From DATAOG01 sp963782885 (GTDB taxonomy: Bacteria; Pseudomonadota; Alphaproteobacteria; Geminicoccales; Geminicoccaceae): 64,000 nucleotides of DNA. Location of the stretch: assembly GCA_963782885.1 (NCBI GenBank), contig CAWALL010000015.1, forward strand, positions 248,001 through 312,000. Direction: 5' to 3'. The first letter of the stretch is position 1; every line of letters starts with the position of its first letter. Below the pieces are notes generated by a model, which saw nothing but the letters and a program-made list of their open reading frames with translations, did no database searches and was not told the DNA's origin. A program made the position numbers and the translations under genes. Positions 7,780-16,334 of the stretch are shown piece by piece.

Positions 7780-8853
7780 ATGACCTTACACGCGCTGGAC
7801 GCGGAGCGAGCGCCGGCCGCCGACCGGATCGGCTTCGGCGACGCTGATGCCGCGGCCGCCCACGCCCTGTGGGAAGAGCAGCGGCGCGCGCTCGAGCGGC
7901 AGTGGCACCGGAGCACGCCGGACGGGCCCCGGCGCCCGGCCGGCACGCCGCGACCGGCGCTGGCCGCCTTCCAGCTCGGCCTGAAGCTCACCGGCCTCTG
8001 GCGTCGCGGCGTCACCAACGGCCTGGACGTGCGCCTGCGGACCCTGCATCTCGAGCTGCCGGGCCTGCCGGACGCGTTCAAGGGCTACCGGGTCCTCCAT
8101 CTCACCGATCCGCACCTCGACGCCGCGCCCGACCTCGCCGCCGCGATCCTGGACAGCGTCGCCGGGCTCGAGGTCGATCTCTGCGTCTGCACCGGCGACT
8201 TCCGCGCCGCCGACGACGGCCCGTTCATCGAGACCGAGATCCTCGAGCCGCTCGCCGCCCTGCGCCGGACCGTGCGCGCCGCCGACGGCTTCGTCGCGAC
8301 CCTCGGCAACCACGACTGCGCCGACATGGCGTTCGAGTTCGCCCGCCTCGGCTACCAGCTCCTGCTCAACCGCAGCCGGCGGCTGCGCCGGGGCGGCGCC
8401 GAGATCCTGGTGACCGGGGTCGACGACGTGCACCGCTTCTATACGCCGGCCGCGACCGCCGCGCTCGACGCGCTCGAGCCCGCGACCTTCGGGCTCGCGC
8501 TGGTCCATTCGCCGGAATTCGCGCATCAGGCGGCGACCGCCGGCTACGGCCTCTACCTCTGCGGCCACAGCCACGGCGGCCAGGTCTGCCTGCCGGGCGG
8601 CCGGCCGGTGGTGACCAACGTCGCCCGCCGGCTGCGGCATCTGTCGAGCGGTCTTTGGCAATATCGGGCGATGACCGGCTACACCAGTCCGGGCGCCGGC
8701 CTGTCGAGCCTGCCGGTGCGCTTCAACTGCCCGCCCGAGGTGACGCTGTTCGTGCTCGGACGGCCGGTGGACGACGATCCGAGCGCCAACCTCGGGCGCC
8801 GGCAGGGCGGCGCCGAGGTGGTACGCCTGCGCGATCGGCCGGGAACCTTCTGA
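7780..8853 (+). CDS. Calcineurin-like metallophosphoesterase
   Basis: 357 residues from the ATG at 7780 (GGAG lies 9 bases upstream); an ATG two codons earlier is also possible. The metal-binding motifs of the superfamily occur in order: HLTDPHLD, CTGDFR, TLGNHDC, LVHSPEF and CGHSHGGQ, which supply the two-metal active site. The N-terminal 90 residues before the fold are Ala/Arg-rich and have no signal peptide or clear membrane segment. The closest general type is the YkuE/YaeI-like phosphoesterase group; the substrate cannot be told from sequence. It precedes the antiporter gene by 69 bases. Confidence 0.88.
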   Translation: MTLHALDAERAPAADRIGFGDADAAAAHALWEEQRRALERQWHRSTPDGPRRPAGTPRPALAAFQLGLKLTGLWRRGVTNGLDVRLRTLHLELPGLPDAFKGYRVLHLTDPHLDAAPDLAAAILDSVAGLEVDLCVCTGDFRAADDGPFIETEILEPLAALRRTVRAADGFVATLGNHDCADMAFEFARLGYQLLLNRSRRLRRGGAEILVTGVDDVHRFYTPAATAALDALEPATFGLALVHSPEFAHQAATAGYGLYLCGHSHGGQVCLPGGRPVVTNVARRLRHLSSGLWQYRAMTGYTSPGAGLSSLPVRFNCPPEVTLFVLGRPVDDDPSANLGRRQGGAEVVRLRDRPGTF

Positions 8854-8922
8854 GCTCCGCCAGCCTCTACCCTTCGCGCCGGCCGCTCGGGCGGGCGCCG
8901 CCCAGCCCGACCGGAGTTCGTC

Positions 8923-10230
8923 TTGGCCGTCCCGAGCTTCTCGCCCTTCGAGGCCGCCGCGATCCTGATCGTGCTGGCGGCGGCGCTCGGCTACCTCAAC
9001 TACCGCTTCATCGGCCTGCCCCACACCATCGGCCTGACCGTGACCGGCGCGTTCGCGGCGCTTGCCGTGGTCGGCTTCGATGCGATCTGGCCGGCGCTGC
9101 CGCTCGAGCAGACCGAGCGCTCGTTCCTGCAAAGCCTGCATTTCTCCGAGACCCTGTTGCGCGGCATGCTCTCGTTCCTCTTGTTCGCGGGTGCCCTGCA
9201 CATCGACCTCGGCCTCCTGCTGCAGCGCCGCTGGACGGTCGCGACCCTCGCGACCGCGGGCGTGCTCGCCTCGACCGTCCTGGTCGGCTTCGGCTTCCAG
9301 GCGGCGACCAGCCTGTTCGGCTTCCACGTCGACCTGCTCTGGTGCCTGGTGTTCGGCGCCCTGATCAGCCCGACCGATCCGGTGGCAGTGCTCGGGATCC
9401 TCCGGCGCGCCGGCGTGCCGAAGCTGCTCGAGGCCAAGATCGGCGGCGAGAGCCTGTTCAACGACGGCATCGGGATCGTCCTGTTCTCGATTCTGCTGAC
9501 CGCGGCGAGCAGCAACGAGCCGGTCTCGATCGGTCATGCCGCCGAATTGTTCGCGCGCGAGGCGGGCGGCGGCCTGCTGCTCGGCCTCGCGATCGGGGGC
9601 ATCGGCTTTGCGCTGATGAAGACGATCGACGAGCACAACCTCGAGATCCTGATCACGCTCGCGGTCGTGATGGGCGGCTACGCGCTCGCCCAGCGGCTAC
9701 ACGTCAGCGGCCCGATCGCGATGGCGGTCGCCGGGCTCCTGATCGGCAGCCCCGGGGTCAAATACGCGATGAGCGACCACACCCGCGACAACCTCTTGAA
9801 CTTTTGGTCGCTGCTCGACGAGATCCTGAACTCGGTCCTGTTCCTCACCATTGGCCTCGAGGTCGTGACGATCTCGATCGGCTGGCCGGAGCTGCTGAGC
9901 GGCCTGCTCGCGATCCCGATCGTGCTCGGGGCGCGCGCGGTCTCGGTCGGCCTGCCCGCTGCCGTGATCGGTCCGGTCCGGGGCCTGGATCGCGGCACCT
10001 ATCCGATGCTGGTCTGGGGCGGCCTGCGCGGCGGCATCTCGATCGCGCTGGCGCTGACCCTGCCCTCGGCGGACATGCAGGCGCTGCTGCTGACCGCGAC
10101 CTACGTCGTGGTGGTGTTCTCGGTCGCGATCCAGGGCACCACGGTCGGCCTCGCCGCCCGCCGCCTGTTCCGCCCGGAGACGCAATCCGGCACCGAGCCC
10201 GAAGGAGGAGCGGCCGCCGGTCAGTCTTGA
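8923..10230 (+). CDS. CPA1-type Na+/H+ antiporter
   Basis: 435 residues, starting with TTG at 8923. It is an inner-membrane protein with about 12 hydrophobic segments. It contains the CPA1 hallmarks: LISPTDPVAVLGIL near residue 145 and GGESLFNDGIGIVLF near 175, whose Asn-Asp pair carries the exchanged cation, plus GGLRGGISIALAL near 365. Members exchange cytoplasmic Na+ or K+ for H+ and serve pH and salt homeostasis. The long cytoplasmic C-terminal tail of some homologues is absent. It is followed after 31 bases by a toxin-antitoxin pair. Confidence 0.93.
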   Translation: MAVPSFSPFEAAAILIVLAAALGYLNYRFIGLPHTIGLTVTGAFAALAVVGFDAIWPALPLEQTERSFLQSLHFSETLLRGMLSFLLFAGALHIDLGLLLQRRWTVATLATAGVLASTVLVGFGFQAATSLFGFHVDLLWCLVFGALISPTDPVAVLGILRRAGVPKLLEAKIGGESLFNDGIGIVLFSILLTAASSNEPVSIGHAAELFAREAGGGLLLGLAIGGIGFALMKTIDEHNLEILITLAVVMGGYALAQRLHVSGPIAMAVAGLLIGSPGVKYAMSDHTRDNLLNFWSLLDEILNSVLFLTIGLEVVTISIGWPELLSGLLAIPIVLGARAVSVGLPAAVIGPVRGLDRGTYPMLVWGGLRGGISIALALTLPSADMQALLLTATYVVVVFSVAIQGTTVGLAARRLFRPETQSGTEPEGGAAAGQS

Positions 10231-10261
10231 CGCCGCAGGTGTTCAGTATGACATTCCCACC

Positions 10262-10504
10262 ATGACCGGTGAAAGATCGACCACCTTCGTCACCTCGCGG
10301 CTGGGCGTGAAGAGCCAGACCGTGCTGCCCAAGCCGGTGCGCGAGGCGCTCGGCATCGGGCCCGGCGACCAGATCGGTTACAGCATCCGCGACGGTCGGG
10401 TCACGCTCACGGCGGTGCGGGGGAGCGAACCGCCCGACGATCCCTTCGCCTGCTTCGAGGAATGGACATCCGAGGCCGATACCCGCGGCTATGCCTCGCT
10501 TTGA
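10262..10504 (+). CDS. AbrB/MazE-type antitoxin
   Basis: 80 residues. The N-terminal half (VTSRLGVKSQTVLPKPVREAL followed by GIGPGDQIGYSI) is a swapped-hairpin AbrB/SpoVT fold that binds DNA. The acidic C-terminus (DDPFACFEEW) is the kind that wraps a toxin. It overlaps the next gene by 14 bases, the usual antitoxin-first layout, so its promoter probably lies in the 31 bases upstream or within the antiporter gene, with autorepression by the complex. Confidence 0.85.
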   Translation: MTGERSTTFVTSRLGVKSQTVLPKPVREALGIGPGDQIGYSIRDGRVTLTAVRGSEPPDDPFACFEEWTSEADTRGYASL

Positions 10505-10835
10505 ACGCTGGGACGTGGTCGCCGTGCCGTTCCCCTACGTCGAGCGGCCGATCCGCCAGCGCCGCCCGGGGCTGGTCGTCTTGACGGCCATCGCGGCGGC
10601 AAGCGGCGCGGCCGCCGACCTCATTTGGGTGCTGATGATCACGGCGGCCGCCAATCCCGGCTGGCCGGACGACGTCGAGATCGACGACCACGCCGCCGCC
10701 GGGCTGCCCATCCCCTCGATCGTGCGCACCGCCAAGTTTACGACCATCGCCGGCGACGACGCGCGCCCGCTTGGCCGTCTGCCGACCCGGACGGCCGCCG
10801 AGGTCGCCGCAATCCTGCGCCGGCGGTTCCGCTGA
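10491..10835 (+). CDS. MazF/PemK-like toxin
   Basis: 114 residues. WDVVAVPFPYVERPIRQRRPGLVV is the N-terminal strand-loop of the PemK/MazF fold, and the C-terminal half has IPSIVRTAKFTTI (the conserved strand with RTxK) and LGRLP. MazF-type enzymes are sequence-specific mRNA endoribonucleases. It overlaps the antitoxin gene by 14 bases. The tail after residue 98 (AAEVAAILRRRF) matches the usual C-terminal helix, so the gene looks full length. Confidence 0.85.
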   Translation: MPRFERWDVVAVPFPYVERPIRQRRPGLVVLTAIAAASGAAADLIWVLMITAAANPGWPDDVEIDDHAAAGLPIPSIVRTAKFTTIAGDDARPLGRLPTRTAAEVAAILRRRFR

Positions 10836-11009
10836 GCGCGCGTCACGCCGGTTGGGCCTTGGCAGCGTCCACGAGTGGATGTGCCCGATGCAATTCTAGG
10901 TTCAGCTGCTATTCTGGCGCACGGGATTCGTGATTTTGAGGCTAGGCATGGCAGCGAGGCCGCCGGACGCGCGTCTTAGAGCCTGACAGCGATCGCGTCG
11001 CCGGCTCCA

Positions 11010-11638
11010 ATGATCCACACGTTCCTTGCATCACCGGTAGCCATTGGGAAATGGCTTACTGCGCTTGGACAGCAGTATCCCTGGCTGGCGCCTCTTTCCG
11101 CGCTCGTCACCATCATCGCGGCCGCAGTGCCCACGATCTTGTGGTGCAGGCGCGGATCGTCGGCAAGGCCTACCGCATCCGTAGAGAGGTCGAGGAAAAG
11201 AACGAGAGGCTCGAAGCCGACATTGCCGCGCTCAAGAGCGAGGTCAAGCTTTGGAAAGAACGCCTGCCGAGAGAGCCTGGGAACTCGCAGACCGGGAGCG
11301 TCTGGACGGCAACGAGGAGTCCGCGATCCGCGCGCTGCGTCGGTACATGGACACCGAAGGCGCCCGGCTGAGCGAGATGGCTCGCCAGATCGCCCGCTTC
11401 CATCTTGGGCTGGTCACCGCGCGGGATCCCGATCGGCACCTCCTTCCCCGCCGAGCGGTTCGCGCTGCTCGCCTTCCACTTGGACCCGCGCGACGGCGAA
11501 GCCGGCGAACTCCTGAAAGAGATCCAGCAACTCCGCGGCGGCCCGCCTTTCGAGCACGTGCAATTCACCGACGAAGCGTCCATGCACGAGGACGATGCGA
11601 CTGGCTACCATGGCCTGCCGCAAACCTCGGAGGCCGTC
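11010..11638 (+). pseudogene. Multiply frameshifted membrane-anchored coiled-coil/TPR-like gene
   Basis: The protein can only be assembled by switching frames. MIHTFLASPVAIGKWLTALG with the hydrophobic LAPLSALVTIIAAAVPTI starts in one frame; RIVGKAYRIRREVEEKNERL with a coiled coil follows in a second; ERAWELADRERLDGNEESAI and YMDTEGARLSEMARQIAR in a third; and FALLAFHLDPRDGEAGELL back in the second. The order suggests an inner-membrane anchor, a coiled coil and TPR-like helices. At least three frameshifts make it nonfunctional. Its 3' end runs into the IS110 element, so insertion may have ended the gene. The parent function is unknown. Confidence 0.65.
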
Positions 11639-11656
11639 GCCTTGTATGTCTCAGTT

Positions 11657-11822
11657 GCCAAGCTCGCCCGGCCGGGCGAGCTTGGCGGCGGACGGGAGCC
11701 CGCGTTGGCCTGGGGTGGACGAGCCCGTGTCTGAGCTCGGCGCCCCGTCCGCCAGTTCGCTCTCGAACCCGAACCGTCGCTCGGGCCCGCGCCAGTCGAG
11801 CCCGCATTCGCAAGGACGGGTC
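11657..11822 (+). ncRNA. Candidate IS110 bridge RNA region (copy 1)
   Basis: The 184-base leader between the left end and the transposase ATG is highly structured and nearly identical in the second copy. It begins with a perfect 30-base palindrome (11657-11686), then a 10-bp stem (11687-11696 pairs with 11744-11753) enclosing a 47-base loop, then a small GTTCG/CGAAC hairpin starting at 11755. In IS110-group elements the left-end leader encodes a bridge RNA whose loops pair with target and donor DNA. The assignment rests on position and structure; transcription and the guide bases are not established. Confidence 0.5.
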
Positions 11823-12757
11823 ATGGAGCGCTCTCCGGTTGCGCCGACCTTCGTCGGCATCGACGTCGCCAAGGACCGCCTCGACGTGCACCTGCGGCCC
11901 GCCGACCAAGCCTTCGCGGTAAGCCGCGACGGCGCTGGGCTGGAAGCCCTGGCCGCGCGTCTGATCGCCCTCGCTCCGGCGCTGGTGGTGCTGGAAGCAA
12001 CCGGCGGCTTCGAGATCACCGTCGCCGGCGCGCTCGCCGCCGCCGGCCTGCCCCTGGTCGTGGTCAATCCCCGCCAGATCCACGACTTTGCCCGCGCCAC
12101 CGGGCGCCTGGCCAAGACCGACCGCCTGGATGCCGAGGCGGTCGCCCGCTTCGCCGAGGCCATCCGACCGGCGCCGCGACCGGTGACCGACGCCGCCGCG
12201 CAAGCGCTCGGCGAGCTGGTCGCCCGCCGGCGCCAGCTGGTCGAGATGATCACCAGCGAAGGCCAGCGCCGGCGCCAGACCCGCGACCCGCGGCTGGGCC
12301 GCCGCCTCGAGGCCCATGTCAGCTGGTGGCAGAAGGAACTCGCCACCCTCGAGACCGATCTCGACGACGCGGTCCGCGGCACGCCGGCCTGGCGCGCCGC
12401 CGACGACTATGCCGGGGATCGGCAAGACCTCGGCCCGCATCTTGATCGCCGAGCTGCCCGAGCTCGGCCGCCTCGACCGCCGCCAGATCGTAGCCCCTGG
12501 TCGGGGTCGCGCCGATCAACCGCGACCGCGGCGCCTGTCGCGGTCGCCGCATGGTCATGGGCGGCCGCGCCAGCGTCCGCACTGCCCTGGACATGCCGAC
12601 CGTGGCCATCCGCCACAATCCTGCGCTGCGAGCCTTCTACCAGCGCCTGATCGGGCGCGGCCGACCGGCCCAGGTCGCCATCACCGCCTGCACGCGCAAG
12701 CTCCTCGTCATCCTCAACGCCATCCTGAGAGACCAAACCCCATGGCAAAGCGCTTGA
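11823..12757 (+). pseudogene. IS110 transposase, two frameshifts (copy 1)
   Basis: Starts MERSPVAPTFVGIDVAKD with the RuvC-like DEDD catalytic residues visible: GIDVAKD, LEATGGFE and KTDRLDAEA. Compared with copy 2, an 11-base deletion near 12410 removes the LLASV segment and shifts the frame, and an extra C near 12494-12497 shifts it again. The last part (MVMGGRASVRTAL to ILRDQTPWQSA) is therefore in a third frame. The C-terminal domain holding the catalytic Ser is not made in frame, so the enzyme is almost certainly dead. Confidence 0.88.
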
Positions 12758-12773
12758 CCAGCAACACAGTCGC

Positions 12774-13786
12774 TCACTTGGCCAACGAAACTGCGATCTT
12801 GCCGAAGTGGCCGCCGCGCTCGAGGAGCGCGAAGGCTTCGCCCGCACGCTCGAGCGGGAAGACGCATTCGACGGCCGGCTTGAGCCCGTGCGCGTCGACG
12901 GCGCGGTTCATGGCCTCGAAGCGCGAGGAGGAGCCAACCGCGATGCCCTGCACACGGACCATCGGGCCGATGAGCCGGCGAACGTCGACGCGGGCCTCGA
13001 GCCCGCCGACAAAACCCACCACTCCGATGAAGCCGCCGAAGGTGGCGGCGGCGAGCGCCTGCGGCAGCGTCGGCGCGCCGCCGGTCTCGACGACGATGTC
13101 AACCCGCGCCCCTCCCGGTCGCTTGGCGCGCAGCGGCGCCCCACTCCGGGACCGTCCGATAGTTGATCGCGGCGTCGGCGCCGAGTGCCTTGACGCGGTC
13201 GAGTTTGTCGTCGCTGGACGAGAGCGCCACCACACGCGCCCCGGCGAGCTTGGCGAACTGGAGCCCAAAGATCGCCACCCGCCCGTGCCCTCGACCAGCA
13301 CCCAGTCGCCGGGCTTGACGTCGCCCTCCTGCAGGAGGACCAGGCAATGAGCGCCGCGATCGGCAGCGTCGCCGCCTCCACCTCGGAGAGGTGGGCGGGC
13401 GCGGCGACACCGCGTCTTCGGCCGGCACCACCAGGGAATCTTGCAAGAGTCCGGCGAGCGGCGCACCGCTGTCCTCCGGGCGCGCATCTCAGGCGTGGGC
13501 AGACCGTCGATCCAGCCCTGGGTATAGGTCCGGATCACTCGGTCGCCGACACGAAAGCGGGTGACCGCATCGCCGACCTCGGCCACCTCGCCGCAGCCGT
13601 CAGACGCGGGCACATAGGGCAGCGGGAGGCCGGGCAGATAGCTTCCCTTGAGGATCACGAGGTCCCGATAGTTCAGGCTGGCGGCCTTAATCCGGACCAG
13701 AATCTCGCCGCGGCCAAGCCGCGGAACGGGGTGCTCGACGACGCAAGACGGTCGAGGCCGAAGCCAGTCGCCTCACCTGCGCGCAT
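12774..13786 (-). pseudogene. Zinc-type alcohol dehydrogenase (MDR family), multiply frameshifted
   Basis: The original start is the ATG at 13786 (MRAGEATGFGLDRL). A shift near 13742 moves to VVEHPVPRLGRGEILVRIK and on through LNYRDLVILKGSYLPGL; further shifts occur around 13480, 13330, 13270 and 13140. Recognisable medium-chain dehydrogenase pieces are SDGCGEVAEVGDAVTRF, the GDWVLVEGTGG / VAIFGLQFAKLAGARVV nucleotide-binding region and the C-terminal RAGEAFALLERGGHFGKI. The stop codon overlaps the right end of IS110 copy 1. With four or more lesions it is a decayed gene. Confidence 0.85.
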
Positions 13787-13829
13787 GGTGGCAGGCAGAT
13801 GCGGCGACGGATTGGAGTCCAGAGGCGTC

Positions 13830-14110
13830 ATGGTTGCAATCCCGAGGTGGGTTGTCACCCCTTGGGTTGCGCCGGACGTGGTCACCACGCCGCACTTCTC
13901 GGCCGTGCCGTTCGTCCTGAAGCAGGCTCGGCTGATCGCCACCCTGCCCGAGCGCACGGCCCGCTACTTCGCCGAGCGGCTCGGGCTCACGACAAGCCCC
14001 GTGCCGTTCGCACTGCCCGACGTGAGAGTATCGATGCTCTGGCACGCGTCCTATGACCATGATCCGGCACATCGATGGCTGCGTCGGATGGTGCTCCGGC
14101 TGTTCCTGGC
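13830..14110 (+). pseudogene. LysR-family regulator, C-terminal fragment
   Basis: Translation from 13830 gives WVVTPWVAPDVVTTPHFSAV, LIATLPERTARYFAERLGL and SMLWHASYDHDPAHRWLR, the typical C-terminal half of a LysR effector-binding domain. The helix-turn-helix part is missing; upstream sequence is the dead dehydrogenase on the other strand. After about 14110 similarity ends. It is a truncated remnant without DNA-binding ability. The bases from here to 14248 show nothing else. Confidence 0.75.
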
Positions 14111-14248
14111 CCCCAGGCAGAAGCTGGTGCTCAGAGCTTTTGGGCGCCGGCCCCCGCAAGCCAGCTTGGAGGGGAGGCGCCTGCCCGGCACGCCGCTCAA
14201 ACGCGCGGCCGGATTACGCCATCGTGCGCGTGACTGCCGGTCGCCCGA

Positions 14249-15766
14249 TCAGTCGGCGGTCTCGGCGCCAAACGGCGGGCGCGGGCCGCGCACGACGCGC
14301 AGAATCCAGCCGACGATCACCCAGGCCCATATCAGGAGCGTGACCACGCCGAGCACGGCCGCAATCGGGCGCGAAAAGAAGCCGAGCAGATCGCCGTTCG
14401 ACTTGATCATCGTGGTCATGAAGTTGTCCTCGACCAGGGGGCCGAGCACGATGCCGAGGATCGCCGGCGCGATCGGGAAACCGTTCTCCTCCATGACGAA
14501 GGCGAGCAGGCCCAGGACCAGGATGATGCCGACCCCGAACACGGTGTTGTTGATCGCGAACGAGCCCACGATGCAGAAGATCAGGATCACCGGCATCAGG
14601 ATCGCGCGCGGCACGTGCAGGATCTGGCGCGACAGCCGGATCGCGGCGTAGCCGAGCGGCACCATCAGCACGTTGGCGACGAAGAACACGACGAACACGG
14701 CGTACAGCAGCTCGGGCGCGTGCAATAGGATGGTCGGGCCCGGGTTCATGTTCTTCATGTAGAGGACGCCGATCACGATCGCGGTGATCGAATCGCCGGG
14801 GATGCCGAACACCATCGCCGGGACCCAGGCGCCGCCGAGCGCGGAGTTGTTGGCGGCGCCGGCGTCGACCAGCCCCTCGACGTGGCCATGGCCGAAGCGC
14901 TCGGGCTCCTTCGAGAAGCGCTTGGCGACCGCGTATGAGATCCAGGCCGCGATGTCGGCGCCCGAGCCCGGCAGGATGCCGATCACGACGCCGATCACGT
15001 TGCCGCGCATGATGTTGACCTTGTAGCGCCAGAGCACCGGGCCGAGGCCGCGGAAGATGTGCACGATCGCCTGGTGCGGGGCCTCGACCGGCGGCGTGGT
15101 CGTGGTCGTGTAGCGCAGGATCTCGCTGACCGCGAACATGCCGATCATCGCCGGGATGAAGCTGACCCCGCCCATCAGCTCGGTGCTGCCGAAGCTGAAG
15201 CGCGGGTAGCCGGCGGTGATGTCGATGCCGATGGTCGCGATGAACAGGCCGATCAGCAGCGAGACCACGCCCTTGACCGGCGCGTCGGTCGAGATGAACA
15301 CGGCGCAGCTGAGGCCGAAGCAGGCGAGCCAGAAATATTCGTGCGAAGAGAAGCGGAGCGCGAACTCGGCCAGCGCCGGCGCCGAGAAGGCGAGCACGGC
15401 GGTGCCGAACAGGCCGCCGATCGCCGAGCACACGAGGCTGGTGCCGAGCGCCAGCTCGGCCTTGCCGGCGCGGGTCATCCGGTAGGCGTCCTCGACGTAG
15501 GCGGCCGAGGCCGGCGTGCCGGGAATCCGCAGCAAGGCCCCCGAGATGTCGCCGGCGAAGATCGCCATCGCCGAGGCGGTGACGATCGCGCCGATCGCCG
15601 GCACCGGGTCCATGAAGAAGGTGATCGGCACCAGCAGCGCGGTCGCCATGGTCGCGGTCAGGCCGGGCAGCGCGCCGACCACGAGGCCGAACGTCGCCGA
15701 CAGCACGAGCACGAGCAGCACGTAGGGATCGAAGACCAGGCCGAGCGCGGTCTCGAAGGGCGACAT
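14249..15766 (-). CDS. tctA: Tripartite tricarboxylate transporter, large membrane subunit
   Basis: 505 residues from the ATG at 15766 (MSPFETAL); a GTG 12 bases upstream is an alternative. It is a polytopic inner-membrane protein of TctA length with the conserved N-terminal FGLVVGALPGLTATMATALL and later the LGGAWVPAMVFGIPGDSITA motif. TctA is the transport channel of TTT systems, driven by an ion gradient and fed by a periplasmic receptor. It is the last gene of the minus-strand operon tctC-tctB-tctA; the substrate (a carboxylate is usual) is not deducible. Confidence 0.93.
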   Translation of the reverse strand: MSPFETALGLVFDPYVLLVLVLSATFGLVVGALPGLTATMATALLVPITFFMDPVPAIGAIVTASAMAIFAGDISGALLRIPGTPASAAYVEDAYRMTRAGKAELALGTSLVCSAIGGLFGTAVLAFSAPALAEFALRFSSHEYFWLACFGLSCAVFISTDAPVKGVVSLLIGLFIATIGIDITAGYPRFSFGSTELMGGVSFIPAMIGMFAVSEILRYTTTTTPPVEAPHQAIVHIFRGLGPVLWRYKVNIMRGNVIGVVIGILPGSGADIAAWISYAVAKRFSKEPERFGHGHVEGLVDAGAANNSALGGAWVPAMVFGIPGDSITAIVIGVLYMKNMNPGPTILLHAPELLYAVFVVFFVANVLMVPLGYAAIRLSRQILHVPRAILMPVILIFCIVGSFAINNTVFGVGIILVLGLLAFVMEENGFPIAPAILGIVLGPLVEDNFMTTMIKSNGDLLGFFSRPIAAVLGVVTLLIWAWVIVGWILRVVRGPRPPFGAETAD

Positions 15767-15823
15767 GGCGCTCACCACGTCAGGGGTTGAGGACGCATAG
15801 CGGCTCAGCGCGGCCAGGAGGGC

Positions 15824-16297
15824 TCAGTAGATCAGCGGCTGGAGCACGCCGAGCGGCAGCGGCACCAGCAGGAGCTTGGTGAAGGCGTAGTCGACCGCGA
15901 AGGTGACCGCGAGCGCGATCACCAGCGAGGACAGCGGCCGGCTGCGGAACAGGACCAGCCAGCCGAACAGCAGCAGCAGCGAGGTCGGGATGAAGCCCAG
16001 CCAGTCGGAGGCGAGGATGTAGAAGAGCAGGCCGGCGACGATCGCCGCGAAGCGAAGCAGGTGCGGCGGCGATCTCAGCCAGGCGCCGCCCCCGAACCAC
16101 GGCTCGGTCCGGCGGCGCGCGAGGCCGCCGGCGATCAGGATGCCGCCGGTGATGATCATGCCGATCCCGATCAGCACCGGGAACAGGGCCGGGCCGTAGT
16201 CCTGGCCGGGCATCGCCGGGAAGGTACGCGTCTGCCAGATCATCGCCAGCGCGAACAGCACCAGCACGGCTCCGATCACGGCGTCGTTGACCCGCAC
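15824..16297 (-). CDS. tctB: Tripartite tricarboxylate transporter, small membrane subunit
   Basis: 157 residues, GTG start at 16297. It has four hydrophobic segments (GAVLVLFALAMIW, FPVLIGIGMIITGGILIAGG, FAAIVAGLLFYILA, then the paired LGFIPTSLLLLFGWLVLF and LVIALAVTFAVDYAF), the TctB pattern. The conserved RTFPAMPGQDYGPALFPVLI after the first segment fits the family. It lies 37 bases after tctC and 57 bases before tctA. The subunit is essential for TctA-type transporters although its exact role is unclear. Confidence 0.88.
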   Translation of the reverse strand: MRVNDAVIGAVLVLFALAMIWQTRTFPAMPGQDYGPALFPVLIGIGMIITGGILIAGGLARRRTEPWFGGGAWLRSPPHLLRFAAIVAGLLFYILASDWLGFIPTSLLLLFGWLVLFRSRPLSSLVIALAVTFAVDYAFTKLLLVPLPLGVLQPLIY

Positions 16298-16334
16298 CCG
16301 CGCGCCCTCCCGTCGACCCGCCGGTCTCAGCCGG

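Larger units (their letters stand above)
11639..12776 (+). mobile_element. IS110-family element, copy 1
   Basis: Ends were set by comparison with the second copy (46517-47660, opposite strand). Shared sequence begins at GCCTTGTAT (11639) and ends at CGCTCA (12776), where the flanks diverge. As usual for IS110-group elements there are no obvious terminal inverted repeats or target duplication, and a long noncoding leader precedes the transposase. The left end abuts a dead TPR-like gene and the right end supplies or abuts the TGA of a dead alcohol dehydrogenase gene. Confidence 0.85.

Noticed and set aside
7786..10265. Large overlapping frames in the phosphoesterase and antiporter region
   Set aside because: Shadows of two clear genes; low-complexity translations.
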